A stretch of 8,629 bases of DNA from Eubacterium sp. (GTDB lineage Bacteria > Bacillota > Clostridia > Lachnospirales > Lachnospiraceae). Shown one piece after another: positions 1 through 6,558 of the stretch (the stretch's first letter is position 1; every line of letters starts with the position of its first letter). The notes beneath the pieces are model-generated. The model did not search any database and was not told the DNA's origin. It worked only from the letters and a program-made list of their open reading frames with translations. The position numbers were made by a program, and so were the translations under genes. Location of the stretch: the NCBI GenBank assembly GCA_024697885.1, contig JAILSA010000023.1, positions 1 through 8,629 of the forward strand, written 5' to 3'.

Positions 1-2
1 GC

Positions 3-1139
3 AAGCAGACCAAGGATGCCCCTTATTACATAGGCAATGCTCTGGCCCTACTCTTTGTGTGTGGAATTATCATCGGGGCCATTTCCCTTATATTTTTGGA
101 GCCCCTTTTGATCTTCTTTGGCTCGCCGGGGGATGTTTTGCCTTATGCCAAGGAATATGTCAGCATCACAGCCATTGGTTTTCCATTTTTGATGGTGACC
201 CTGGGAGGCGGCCACTTGATTCGAGCCGACGGCAGTCCCGGAATGACCATGGTCTGCAGTTTGAGCGGAGCCATTATCAACACGATTTTGGATGCGGTTT
301 TTGTCCTGGGCTTTAACTGGGGGATGAAGGGAGCCGCCCTTGCCACAGTAATCGGCCAGGTGATTTCCTTCCTGATTGTGATTCACTACATGACCAGAAG
401 ATTTAAGACCGTAAAACTTGAACTCGGTCACCTCAGAGTTCAGATGAAATATGTGAGAGTCTTGGCCTCCATCGGTATGGGATCCTTCTTTAACCAGATT
501 GCCATGATGGTGGTGCAGATTGTTCTCAACAATTCCTTGAAAAAATACGGCGGGGCCTCGGTTTACGGAGAGTCCATTCCTGTGGCGGTGGCTGGTATTG
601 TCACCAAGGTGGCCCAGGTATTTTTCTCCATTGTCATTGGAATCGTTCAGGGAACCCAGCCTATTATCAGCTTCAACTACGGAGCTAGGAATTACAAGCG
701 AGTGAGAGAGGCCTACAAGGTGGCTATGATTGCAGGACTTTTGGTGTCTATTCTGGCATTTTTGGTCTTCCAGCTCATGCCAAGACAGGTAATCGCCCTC
801 TTCGGAGAGGGGTCCGAGGCCTACTTCGCCTTCGCAGTCAACTACTTTAGAATTTACATGTTCTTTATTTTATTGAACTTTATACAACCAATTACAGCTA
901 CGTTTTTTACTTCCATCGGCAAGGCCTTCAAGGGAGCCTTTTTGTCACTGACCAGGCAGATTCTCTTTTTCCTTCCTCTGATTGTGATTTTGCCACATTT
1001 TATGGGAATTGATGGAATCCTCTACGCTGCCCCAATCTCCGATTTTATGGCCCTGGTGGCCACAGTGATTATGGCGGTTATGGAGTTCAAAAACATAGCC
1101 AAATTAGAGAGGGGAGAAATGAATGGGGGAACTTTATAA
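3..1139 (+). CDS. MATE-family multidrug/metabolite efflux transporter, 5' end cut by the window
   Basis: The frame is open from base 3 to the TAA at 1137-1139, so the first in-frame GTG (57) is an internal Val codon and not a credible start. About 378 residues are present. MATE proteins are usually 440-460 residues, so roughly 70-90 N-terminal residues (about two membrane helices) should lie upstream of the window. The protein is a series of hydrophobic helices with short polar loops. The segment with G-x-x-Q-G-x-Q-P-I-I-S-F-N-Y-G-A at the start of the second half (bases about 640-690) is a MATE hallmark, best known from MepA-like Firmicute members. The family exports cationic drugs or metabolites using Na+ or H+ gradients. 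The substrate cannot be read from sequence. The last 17 bases overlap the following Maf gene, so the two are probably translationally coupled. A role in glycan or precursor export is possible but is only inferred from the neighbours. Confidence 0.9.
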   Translation, partial: KQTKDAPYYIGNALALLFVCGIIIGAISLIFLEPLLIFFGSPGDVLPYAKEYVSITAIGFPFLMVTLGGGHLIRADGSPGMTMVCSLSGAIINTILDAVFVLGFNWGMKGAALATVIGQVISFLIVIHYMTRRFKTVKLELGHLRVQMKYVRVLASIGMGSFFNQIAMMVVQIVLNNSLKKYGGASVYGESIPVAVAGIVTKVAQVFFSIVIGIVQGTQPIISFNYGARNYKRVREAYKVAMIAGLLVSILAFLVFQLMPRQVIALFGEGSEAYFAFAVNYFRIYMFFILLNFIQPITATFFTSIGKAFKGAFLSLTRQILFFLPLIVILPHFMGIDGILYAAPISDFMALVATVIMAVMEFKNIAKLERGEMNGGTL

Positions 1140-2637
1140 TTTTATAGAAAATGCCAGGCGGTGGATTTTTGCCATTCGTCGCCAGGACATCAGTCTGAGC
1201 GATAACCTTTTTACCCAGGGAGTGGAATTTCTTAGCCAGCTCTTGGCCAGGCCGGACATGGGAGAGGTTCAGGACCAAATCCTAGATGCCTATGGCTTGG
1301 TCTTGCAGGCCATGGAGGACAAGGATTATATTCTGGCGGCGGATTATATGGAGATGTCCCTTCTGCCGGTGGTCCAGCATAAAATTCTGCAGGATATAGA
1401 TGGCTTTCCTGAATTGGAAGAAGAGGAAAATTACCGGGTGGAATACACGGGAGACCTTTTTCCTACCCTCTGCAAGAGGGGGATTTATCTCCACTCCAAC
1501 AATGACCCGATTACCGAGGCTTTGGCCTGGGGAGAAAAGGTGTTTACGACAGGAGTAGAATCCTATAGCATCGTTGGTCTTGCCATGGGCTACCAGGCCT
1601 ATATCCTGGGGCAAAAAGACCTGATTCAGGTAAAAATCTACGAGGAAGACCAGAGGGTAATCGAACTTTTTGACAAGTATTCCCCTGTGGCAAAGGCCTT
1701 GAGGCAAAACCCCAGGGTGGAGATTATTCACGACCCGGGCTACAGAAGATTTGTTGAGGCGGGGGACAAGCAGGGGAAAATCGCCCTCTACCACCCATCT
1801 CTTCAGACGATCCGGGAGGACAAACTTGGGAATCAGATGGCAAACCTCTTTATGCAGATGGATAACATGGTTCGGTGGGAAAATAATTTTCTCCTGAACT
1901 TTGCCTGGAACTCAAAGCAGGTTTTGGCAGGCATTGAGGACTTGAGAGCAAAATTTCAGGACAAGGATGTCTACCTCATAGCGGGAGGTCCATCCCTCGA
2001 TCGAAATATAGGAAAACTTAAGGATAAGCAGGGGGATAATTCCCTGATTCTTACGGTGGGAACTTCTCTTAGAAGGTGTTTAAGCGAGGGGATTCAGCCG
2101 GATTTTGCCATTATCACCGACCCCAAGGCGGGGGTGGTCAATCAGATTCGGGACCTTGCACACATGGAGACCCCACTGATTATACTCTCCACCACCTACA
2201 GTCAGGTGGAGAAAAACTACAGGGGACCAAAGTACCTTCTCTGTCAGGAGGGCTTTGATCTGGCGGAGAACCTGGCCAAGGAGAGAGGCTGGGAACTGGT
2301 GGAGACTGGCGGGTCTGTCACCACCACAGCTCTTGACCTCTGCATTCGCTTGGGAGCTAGTCGGGTGATTTTTCTGGGACTGGATTTGGCCTTTACCGGG
2401 GGCAAGACCCACGCAGGTCAGACCGGCAGCCAGACAAACCGGGAACTTGGCCTGCAGGTGGAAGATGTTTATGGAAATATGGTGGGAACATCAAAGAATC
2501 TAAATACTTATCGTCTCTGGATTGAACGGAGGATTCAAAAGGCGCTAGACGACAAGAGTAGAACCGTGTTTATAGACGCTTCTGAGGGAGGAGCCAGAGT
2601 CAAGGGAACCCTGGTTTCTGACCTGGATCAAGTGTAA
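1123..2637 (+). CDS. Maf-type (DUF115 / MptE-like) motility-associated putative flagellin glycosyltransferase
   Basis: This 504-residue protein belongs to the DUF115 ('6-hydroxymethylpterin pyrophosphokinase MptE-like') family, which includes Maf proteins. In Campylobacter, Helicobacter, Aeromonas and some clostridia, Maf proteins are needed to attach nonulosonic acids to flagellin. The family core starts near residue 283 with a Gly-Gly-Pro-Ser-Leu motif (288-292). It continues through Pro-Asp-Phe-Ala-Ile-Ile-Thr-Asp-Pro (326-334), a Thr-Gly-Gly-Ser-Val segment (395-399) and Gly-Leu-Asp-Leu-Ala-Phe (419-424), and ends with the Asp-Ala-Ser-Glu-Gly-Gly motif (485-490). Residues 1-280 form the less conserved N-terminal domain. 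The ATG at 1123 is preceded by AGAGGGGAG (1108-1116) at good spacing and lies inside the end of the MATE gene. The CMP-sugar synthetase follows after 14 bases, which supports a sugar-transfer role. Arginine is coded by AGA/AGG in 16 of 29 positions, unlike rfbB. The target protein is not in the window, so flagellin is an inference. Confidence 0.82.
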   Translation: MGELYNFIENARRWIFAIRRQDISLSDNLFTQGVEFLSQLLARPDMGEVQDQILDAYGLVLQAMEDKDYILAADYMEMSLLPVVQHKILQDIDGFPELEEEENYRVEYTGDLFPTLCKRGIYLHSNNDPITEALAWGEKVFTTGVESYSIVGLAMGYQAYILGQKDLIQVKIYEEDQRVIELFDKYSPVAKALRQNPRVEIIHDPGYRRFVEAGDKQGKIALYHPSLQTIREDKLGNQMANLFMQMDNMVRWENNFLLNFAWNSKQVLAGIEDLRAKFQDKDVYLIAGGPSLDRNIGKLKDKQGDNSLILTVGTSLRRCLSEGIQPDFAIITDPKAGVVNQIRDLAHMETPLIILSTTYSQVEKNYRGPKYLLCQEGFDLAENLAKERGWELVETGGSVTTTALDLCIRLGASRVIFLGLDLAFTGGKTHAGQTGSQTNRELGLQVEDVYGNMVGTSKNLNTYRLWIERRIQKALDDKSRTVFIDASEGGARVKGTLVSDLDQV

Positions 2638-2651
2638 AAAGGGGGTGCCAT

Positions 2652-3344
2652 ATGTACCAGAACAAGAAGTTTTTGGCCCTGATTCCCGCCCGAGGTGGCA
2701 GCAAGGGAATTCCGGGGAAAAATATTAGGGACCTGGGGGGAAAGCCTCTCATTGCCCACACTATTTTGGCGGCAAAAAAATCTGCCTATGTGGATCAGGT
2801 GGTGGTGACTACAGACAGTCAGGAAATCGCCCGGGTGGCAGAGGAATATGGAGCTAGAATTCCCTGCCTGAGACCGACGGAGCTGGCTTCGGACCAGTCA
2901 AAAACCATTGATGCCATCCTTCACATGGTGGATTTTTTGAAAAAAGAGGGAGAGACCTATGACTATCTGGTCCTTCTTCAGCCAACGAGCCCCCTTCGGA
3001 CACAAGAGGATATAGATGGGGCCATCGCCCTTGCCCTGGAAGAGGGGAAGGACCTGGTCAGTTTGTCTCCCGTCAGCGACCACCCCATTTTAGTTCGGAC
3101 CAGAGGGGAAGATGGAAGTCTTTCTAAACTTTTGGACCAAAATTCCACCCTGCGCCGCCAGGACATGCCGGACTACTACCGGGTCAACGGGGCGATTTAT
3201 ATCAATGTCATGGAGAATTTGTCTCCAGAGACCAGTTTTAACGACAATCCTCTGGGCTACCTTATGGAGGCCTCACACAGCGTGGACATTGACGAGCCGG
3301 TGGATTTTGCCATGGCGGAATTTTACCTGGACCAGGAGGATTAA
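2652..3344 (+). CDS. Acylneuraminate cytidylyltransferase family protein (CMP-nonulosonic acid synthetase; NeuA/PseF/LegF-like)
   Basis: The enzyme activates a nonulosonic acid (sialic, legionaminic or pseudaminic acid) with CTP, giving the CMP-sugar donor and pyrophosphate in the cytoplasm. The N-terminal nucleotide-binding motif Ile-Pro-Ala-Arg-Gly-Gly-Ser-Lys-Gly-Ile-Pro-x-Lys-Asn (11-24) is intact. So are Leu-Gln-Pro-Thr-Ser-Pro-Leu-Arg (109-116), Arg-Arg-Gln-Asp-Met-Pro (168-173), Arg-Val-Asn-Gly-Ala-Ile-Tyr (177-183) and the metal-site region Val-Asp-Ile-Asp-Glu-Pro-x-Asp-Phe (211-219). The length of 230 residues is normal for the single-domain family. A GGGGG ribosome site (2641-2645) supports the ATG at 2652. 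The gene lies 14 bases after the Maf gene and 3 bases before the MerR fusion, consistent with one operon. Which nonulosonate it uses cannot be decided here, because no neuB/legI/pseI-type synthase is in the window, so no symbol is given. Confidence 0.9.
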   Translation: MYQNKKFLALIPARGGSKGIPGKNIRDLGGKPLIAHTILAAKKSAYVDQVVVTTDSQEIARVAEEYGARIPCLRPTELASDQSKTIDAILHMVDFLKKEGETYDYLVLLQPTSPLRTQEDIDGAIALALEEGKDLVSLSPVSDHPILVRTRGEDGSLSKLLDQNSTLRRQDMPDYYRVNGAIYINVMENLSPETSFNDNPLGYLMEASHSVDIDEPVDFAMAEFYLDQED

Positions 3345-3347
3345 CAT

Positions 3348-4532
3348 ATGAAGAAAGAGGGCTATTATTCCTCGGGACAATTTGCCAAGATGGCCCATAT
3401 CTCTGTGCGAACCGTCCGTTTTTATGACAAGGAGGACATTTTGAAACCCTCCCTTGTGACAGAGGCGGGAGCCAGATTTTACACGGACCAGGATTTTACC
3501 AGGCTCCAGCAGATTATGCTCTTTAAGTATCTGGGATTTTCCCTGGATGAAATTCGGGACTTTCTGGCGCCGGAGGCGGACTATCAGTTTTTGGCCAATT
3601 CTTTGGAACTCCAGCGCAAGCTGATTCAGGACCGGATTAGCCAGCTTGACTTGGTGGAGCAGGCCATTGGGGATACCATTTTCCAACTGCGAGAGAAGAA
3701 AAATGTGGACGGCCAGCGTATGCTAGAGCTTATCCACTTGACGGGCATGGAAAATTCCATGAAGGCCCAGTATCAAAATTCCTCCAATATTTCCGCCAGG
3801 ATTCAGCTCCACAACCTTTACTCCGTCAATCAAAAAGGTTGGTTTCCATGGGTTTACGACCAGTGTAGAATGCCGAAAAACGGAGAAGTTTTAGAACTTG
3901 GCTGCGGCAACGGAGCCTTCTGGAAACAGAACAGTCCAAGGCTTCCTAAGGGCCTGAATATATACTTATCGGATGTGTCTGAGGGCATGATTCGAGAGCT
4001 TTCCAGGGACAAATCCTTTGGGGGGGATTTTCACTTCCAGGCCTTTGACGCAGGCCAGATTCCCTATGAAGATGAGAGCTTTGATTTGGTTTTGGCCAAC
4101 CACATACTCTTTTACTGTCAGGATATTGAGGGGGTAGTGGGGGAAATCCACCGGGTTTTGAAAAAGGGCGGCCTCCTTGTCTGCGGCACCTACGGGCAAA
4201 ATCACATGCGGGAGGTGACAGAACTTGTTCAGGAGTTTGACGAGAGAATTGTTCTGGCGGGGGAAAATCTCTACGAGCGATTTGGCAAGGAGAATGGGGG
4301 ACAAATCCTATCCCAATATTTTGCCCAGGTGGAGTGGCGCGACTACGAAGACCACCTTGAGGTGACAGAGGCGGAGCCCCTTGTGGAGTATGTTTTGTCC
4401 TGTCACGGCAACCAAAATCAATATATTTTGGACCGCTACATGAAGTTTAAGGCCTTTGTGGAGTCCAAGGTTTCCGGGACTTTTTTCATAAGTAAGGAGG
4501 CGGGAATTTTTCTCGCCAGGAAAAAAATTTAA
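3348..4532 (+). CDS. MerR-family regulator fused to a class I SAM-dependent methyltransferase
   Basis: This is a two-domain protein of 394 residues. Residues 6-75 form a MerR winged helix: a helix-turn-helix with the typical Ser-Val-Arg-Thr-Val-Arg-Phe-Tyr-Asp core (19-27), then the wing Ala-Arg-Phe-Tyr-Thr and a Leu-Gly-Phe-Ser-Leu-x-Glu-Ile segment. Residues 78-117 look like the dimerisation coiled-coil helix. From about 150 comes a Rossmann methyltransferase: motif I Leu-Glu-Leu-Gly-Cys-Gly-Asn-Gly (182-189), the acidic end of strand 2 at Ser-Asp-Val-Ser (208-211), Phe-Asp-Leu-Val-Leu-Ala-Asn (245-251) and His-Arg-Val-Leu-Lys-Lys-Gly-Gly (268-275). No frameshift separates the halves, and motif I is intact, so SAM binding is plausible. 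The start has an ideal AGGAGG (3334-3339). It closes the upstream operon and lies immediately before a MerR-type promoter that drives rfbA. MerR-methyltransferase fusions occur in Firmicutes, but the ligand, methyl acceptor and targets are not known to me. Confidence 0.9.
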   Translation: MKKEGYYSSGQFAKMAHISVRTVRFYDKEDILKPSLVTEAGARFYTDQDFTRLQQIMLFKYLGFSLDEIRDFLAPEADYQFLANSLELQRKLIQDRISQLDLVEQAIGDTIFQLREKKNVDGQRMLELIHLTGMENSMKAQYQNSSNISARIQLHNLYSVNQKGWFPWVYDQCRMPKNGEVLELGCGNGAFWKQNSPRLPKGLNIYLSDVSEGMIRELSRDKSFGGDFHFQAFDAGQIPYEDESFDLVLANHILFYCQDIEGVVGEIHRVLKKGGLLVCGTYGQNHMREVTELVQEFDERIVLAGENLYERFGKENGGQILSQYFAQVEWRDYEDHLEVTEAEPLVEYVLSCHGNQNQYILDRYMKFKAFVESKVSGTFFISKEAGIFLARKKI

Positions 4533-4540
4533 AAAAATAC
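4521..4540 (+). promoter_or_regulatory. Phased A-tracts / UP-element-like sequence before the rfb promoter
   Basis: Two runs of seven A (4521-4527 and 4531-4537) start exactly 10 bases apart, joined by TTT, and end next to the -35 box at 4541. A/T tracts at this position often act as UP elements for the RNA polymerase alpha subunit or bend DNA. The first run also encodes the last lysines of the MerR-methyltransferase, and its stop codon lies at 4530-4532. The regulatory role is inferred from position only. Confidence 0.5.
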
Positions 4541-4571
4541 TTGAAGGTGACCTAGCGTCACCTTTTATAAT
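4541..4571 (+). promoter_or_regulatory. MerR-type promoter of the rfbABDC operon (19-bp spacer)
   Basis: A -35 box TTGAAG (4541-4546, four of six matches to TTGACA) and a perfect TATAAT -10 box (4566-4571) are separated by 19 bp instead of the usual 17. Over-long 19-20 bp spacers holding a dyad are diagnostic of promoters activated by MerR-family proteins, which twist the spacer so that polymerase can read both boxes. Transcription should start near 4578, leaving a leader of about 50 bases before rfbA. The adjacent MerR-methyltransferase is the natural candidate activator. Confidence 0.8.
4544..4564. promoter_or_regulatory. Inverted-repeat operator inside the promoter spacer
   Basis: AAGGTGAC (4544-4551) and its exact reverse complement GTCACCTT (4557-4564) flank a 5-base centre, CTAGC. 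The dyad begins in the last bases of the -35 box and fills most of the spacer, where MerR-family operators lie. Transcribed from upstream, the same bases would form an 8-bp stem followed by TTTT, so it could also act as a weak terminator for the upstream operon. Operator is the better call because of the exact placement between -35 and -10. Confidence 0.75.
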
Positions 4572-4613
4572 GTGATAAAGTAATGTAAATAAAGCGATAT
4601 CCTGTGGGATGTT

Positions 4614-4619
4614 AGGAGG
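4614..4619 (+). promoter_or_regulatory. Ribosome binding site that fixes the rfbA start
   Basis: AGGAGG lies 7 bases before the ATG at 4627. An in-frame ATG at 4609 would give a six-residue extension (MLGGNE), but it lies upstream of and would be translated through this ribosome site, and it has no good site of its own. RmlA proteins normally begin Met-Lys-Gly-Ile-Ile-Leu-Ala-Gly-Gly, exactly as from 4627. Confidence 0.88.
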
Positions 4620-4626
4620 AAATGAA

Positions 4627-5517
4627 ATGAAGGGAATTATTCTTGCCGGCGGATCCGGTACCAGACTTTATCCATTGACCAAGGTGACAAGTAAGCAGCT
4701 GTTGCCGATTTACGATAAGCCAATGATTTATTATCCAATGTCAGTGCTTATGAATGCCGGAATTCGAGACATTTTGATTATATCTACACCAGCGGACACC
4801 CCTCGATTTGAGGAGCTTCTCGGTGACGGCAACCAGTTTGGTGTCAACCTAAGCTACGCTGTTCAGCCAAGCCCAGACGGACTGGCTCAGGCCTTTATTA
4901 TAGGTGAGGAATTTATTGGAAATGACACGGTGGCCATGGTTTTGGGTGACAATATTTTCTATGGCTACGGTATGAAAAACAGACTTCGCGCTGCGGTGGA
5001 GAGAGCGGAAAATGGCCAGGGAGCCACGGTTTTTGGCTACTACGTAGACGACCCAGAGCGCTTTGGTATTGTGGAATTTAATGAGGAGGGCAAGGCTATT
5101 TCTATTGAAGAAAAGCCGGAGCACCCAAAGAGCAACTACTGCGTCACAGGTCTTTACTTCTACGACAACAAGGTGGTGGAGTACGCCAAGCAGCTCAAGC
5201 CATCCAAGCGCGGGGAACTTGAAATCACTGACCTCAACCAGATTTACCTGAGAAATCAGGACCTCAATGTGGAACTTTTGGGAGCAGGATTCACCTGGCT
5301 GGATACGGGAACTCACGAGAGCCTGGTGGAGGCCACTAATTTTGTTAAGACCGTGGAGGACCACCAGCACCGCAAGATTGCCTGCCTTGAGGAAATCGCC
5401 TACCGCAATGGTTGGATTAACAAGGATGAGGTTATGGCAGTCTACGAGGAAGTCAAGAAAAATCAGTATGGAAAATATCTCTTAGATGTTTTAAATGGAA
5501 AATACAGGGAGGCCTAA
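4627..5517 (+). CDS. rfbA: Glucose-1-phosphate thymidylyltransferase (RmlA)
   Basis: This is the first step of dTDP-L-rhamnose synthesis: glucose-1-phosphate plus dTTP gives dTDP-glucose plus pyrophosphate, in the cytoplasm. The 296-residue length matches the family (about 290). Motifs in order are the nucleotide loop [13 protein letters not shown] (6-18), Lys-Pro-Met-Ile-Tyr-Tyr-Pro (31-37), Gln-Pro-x-Pro-x-Gly-Leu-Ala-Gln-Ala (80-89), Leu-Gly-Asp-Asn (106-109, D108 metal ligand), Glu-Glu-Lys-Pro (161-164), Gly-Glu-Leu-Glu-Ile-Thr-Asp (196-202) and Trp-Leu-Asp-Thr-Gly-Thr (224-229, D226 metal ligand). All key residues are present, so it should be active. RmlA enzymes are classically inhibited by dTDP-rhamnose. 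It is the first gene of the operon, behind the MerR-type promoter, and rfbB starts 4 bases after its stop codon region (stop 5515-5517, ATG 5521). Confidence 0.97.
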   Translation: MKGIILAGGSGTRLYPLTKVTSKQLLPIYDKPMIYYPMSVLMNAGIRDILIISTPADTPRFEELLGDGNQFGVNLSYAVQPSPDGLAQAFIIGEEFIGNDTVAMVLGDNIFYGYGMKNRLRAAVERAENGQGATVFGYYVDDPERFGIVEFNEEGKAISIEEKPEHPKSNYCVTGLYFYDNKVVEYAKQLKPSKRGELEITDLNQIYLRNQDLNVELLGAGFTWLDTGTHESLVEATNFVKTVEDHQHRKIACLEEIAYRNGWINKDEVMAVYEEVKKNQYGKYLLDVLNGKYREA

Positions 5518-5520
5518 GAA

Positions 5521-6546
5521 ATGAAAAAGACCATTATCGTTACCGGAGGAGCCGGTTTTATTGGAAGCAATTTTGTTTTTCACATGTTGAATAAGTACCC
5601 AGACTATCGCATTATCTGTCTGGACTGCCTGACCTATGCGGGCAACCTGTCCACCTTGGCGCCAGTAATGGACAATCCTAACTTCCGTTTTGTCAAGGAG
5701 AGCATCTGCAACCGCCAGGCTGTTTACAAGCTTTTCGAGGAAGAGAAGCCGGACATGGTGGTTAATTTTGCCGCGGAGAGCCATGTGGACCGGTCCATTG
5801 AAAATCCTGAGGTTTTCCTTGAGACCAATATTATGGGAACGGCTGTTTTGATGGACGCCTGCCGCAAGTACGGCATCGAGCGCTACCACCAGGTGTCCAC
5901 CGACGAGGTCTATGGCGATTTGCCACTGGACCGTCCGGACCTTTTTTTCACAGAGGAGACTCCAATCCACACCTCCAGCCCTTACTCTTCTAGTAAGGCA
6001 AGTGCGGATTTGCTGGTTTTGGCCTACCACAGAACTTACGGCCTGCCTGTTTCCATCAGCCGCTGCTCCAACAACTACGGTCCTTACCATTTTCCGGAGA
6101 AGCTGATTCCTCTCATGATTGCCAACGCCCTGAACGACAAGCCTCTGCCTGTATACGGCAAGGGGGAAAATGTCCGCGATTGGCTCTACGTGGAGGACCA
6201 CTGTAAGGCCATTGACCTGATTATTCACAATGGCAAGGTGGGTGAGGTCTACAATGTAGGCGGCCACAACGAGATGAAAAATATTGATATTGTAAAAATC
6301 ATTTGCAAGGCCCTTGACAAGCCGGAGAGTCTTATTACCTATGTGACTGACCGCAAGGGCCACGACATGCGCTATGCCATCGACCCAACCAAAATCCACA
6401 AGGAGCTTGGCTGGCTGCCGGAGACCAAGTTTGAGGACGGCATCCAGAAGACCATCCAGTGGTACTTAGACAACAAGGAGTGGTGGGAGACCATCATCTC
6501 CGGCGAGTATCAGAATTATTATGAAAAAATGTACGGAAACCGATAG
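5521..6546 (+). CDS. rfbB: dTDP-glucose 4,6-dehydratase (RmlB)
   Basis: This is step two of the pathway: NAD-dependent conversion of dTDP-glucose to dTDP-4-keto-6-deoxyglucose. It is a short-chain dehydrogenase/extended-type protein of 341 residues, normal for RmlB. The NAD loop Thr-Gly-Gly-Ala-Gly-Phe-Ile-Gly-Ser-Asn (8-17) is followed by Asn-Phe-Ala-Ala-Glu-Ser-His-Val-Asp-Arg-Ser (82-92). The catalytic Thr-Asp-Glu lies in Val-Ser-Thr-Asp-Glu-Val-Tyr-Gly (125-132; T127, D128, E129). The active-site Tyr-x3-Lys pair is Y155/K159, and the sugar-nucleotide region Ser-Asn-Asn-Tyr-Gly-Pro-Tyr-x-Phe-Pro-Glu-Lys (183-194) is intact. AGGGAGG at 5506-5512, within the end of rfbA, is its ribosome site. 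Arginine codons are mostly CGC (8 of 13, only one AGA/AGG), unlike the Maf gene. rfbD follows 12 bases later. Confidence 0.97.
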   Translation: MKKTIIVTGGAGFIGSNFVFHMLNKYPDYRIICLDCLTYAGNLSTLAPVMDNPNFRFVKESICNRQAVYKLFEEEKPDMVVNFAAESHVDRSIENPEVFLETNIMGTAVLMDACRKYGIERYHQVSTDEVYGDLPLDRPDLFFTEETPIHTSSPYSSSKASADLLVLAYHRTYGLPVSISRCSNNYGPYHFPEKLIPLMIANALNDKPLPVYGKGENVRDWLYVEDHCKAIDLIIHNGKVGEVYNVGGHNEMKNIDIVKIICKALDKPESLITYVTDRKGHDMRYAIDPTKIHKELGWLPETKFEDGIQKTIQWYLDNKEWWETIISGEYQNYYEKMYGNR

Positions 6547-6558
6547 GAAGGCGATAGT

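Noticed and set aside
57..59. GTG at 57 as the start of the MATE transporter
   Set aside because: The frame continues open to the window edge with MATE-like residues, there is no ribosome site, and the protein would lack its first helices.
4597..4612. Small ATCC...GGAT stem-loop in the rfbA leader as a riboswitch or attenuator
   Set aside because: The stem has only four base pairs, does not cover the ribosome site, and the leader is too short for any riboswitch class.
4609..4626. Upstream in-frame ATG giving rfbA a six-residue extension
   Set aside because: The AGGAGG ribosome site lies between this ATG and the ATG at 4627, and RmlA proteins begin at the latter.
5491..6399. Open frame of 302 codons on the minus strand opposite rfbB
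   Set aside because: It is the antisense shadow of a gene with every RmlB motif intact, has no recognisable motifs, and arises from the codon bias of rfbB.
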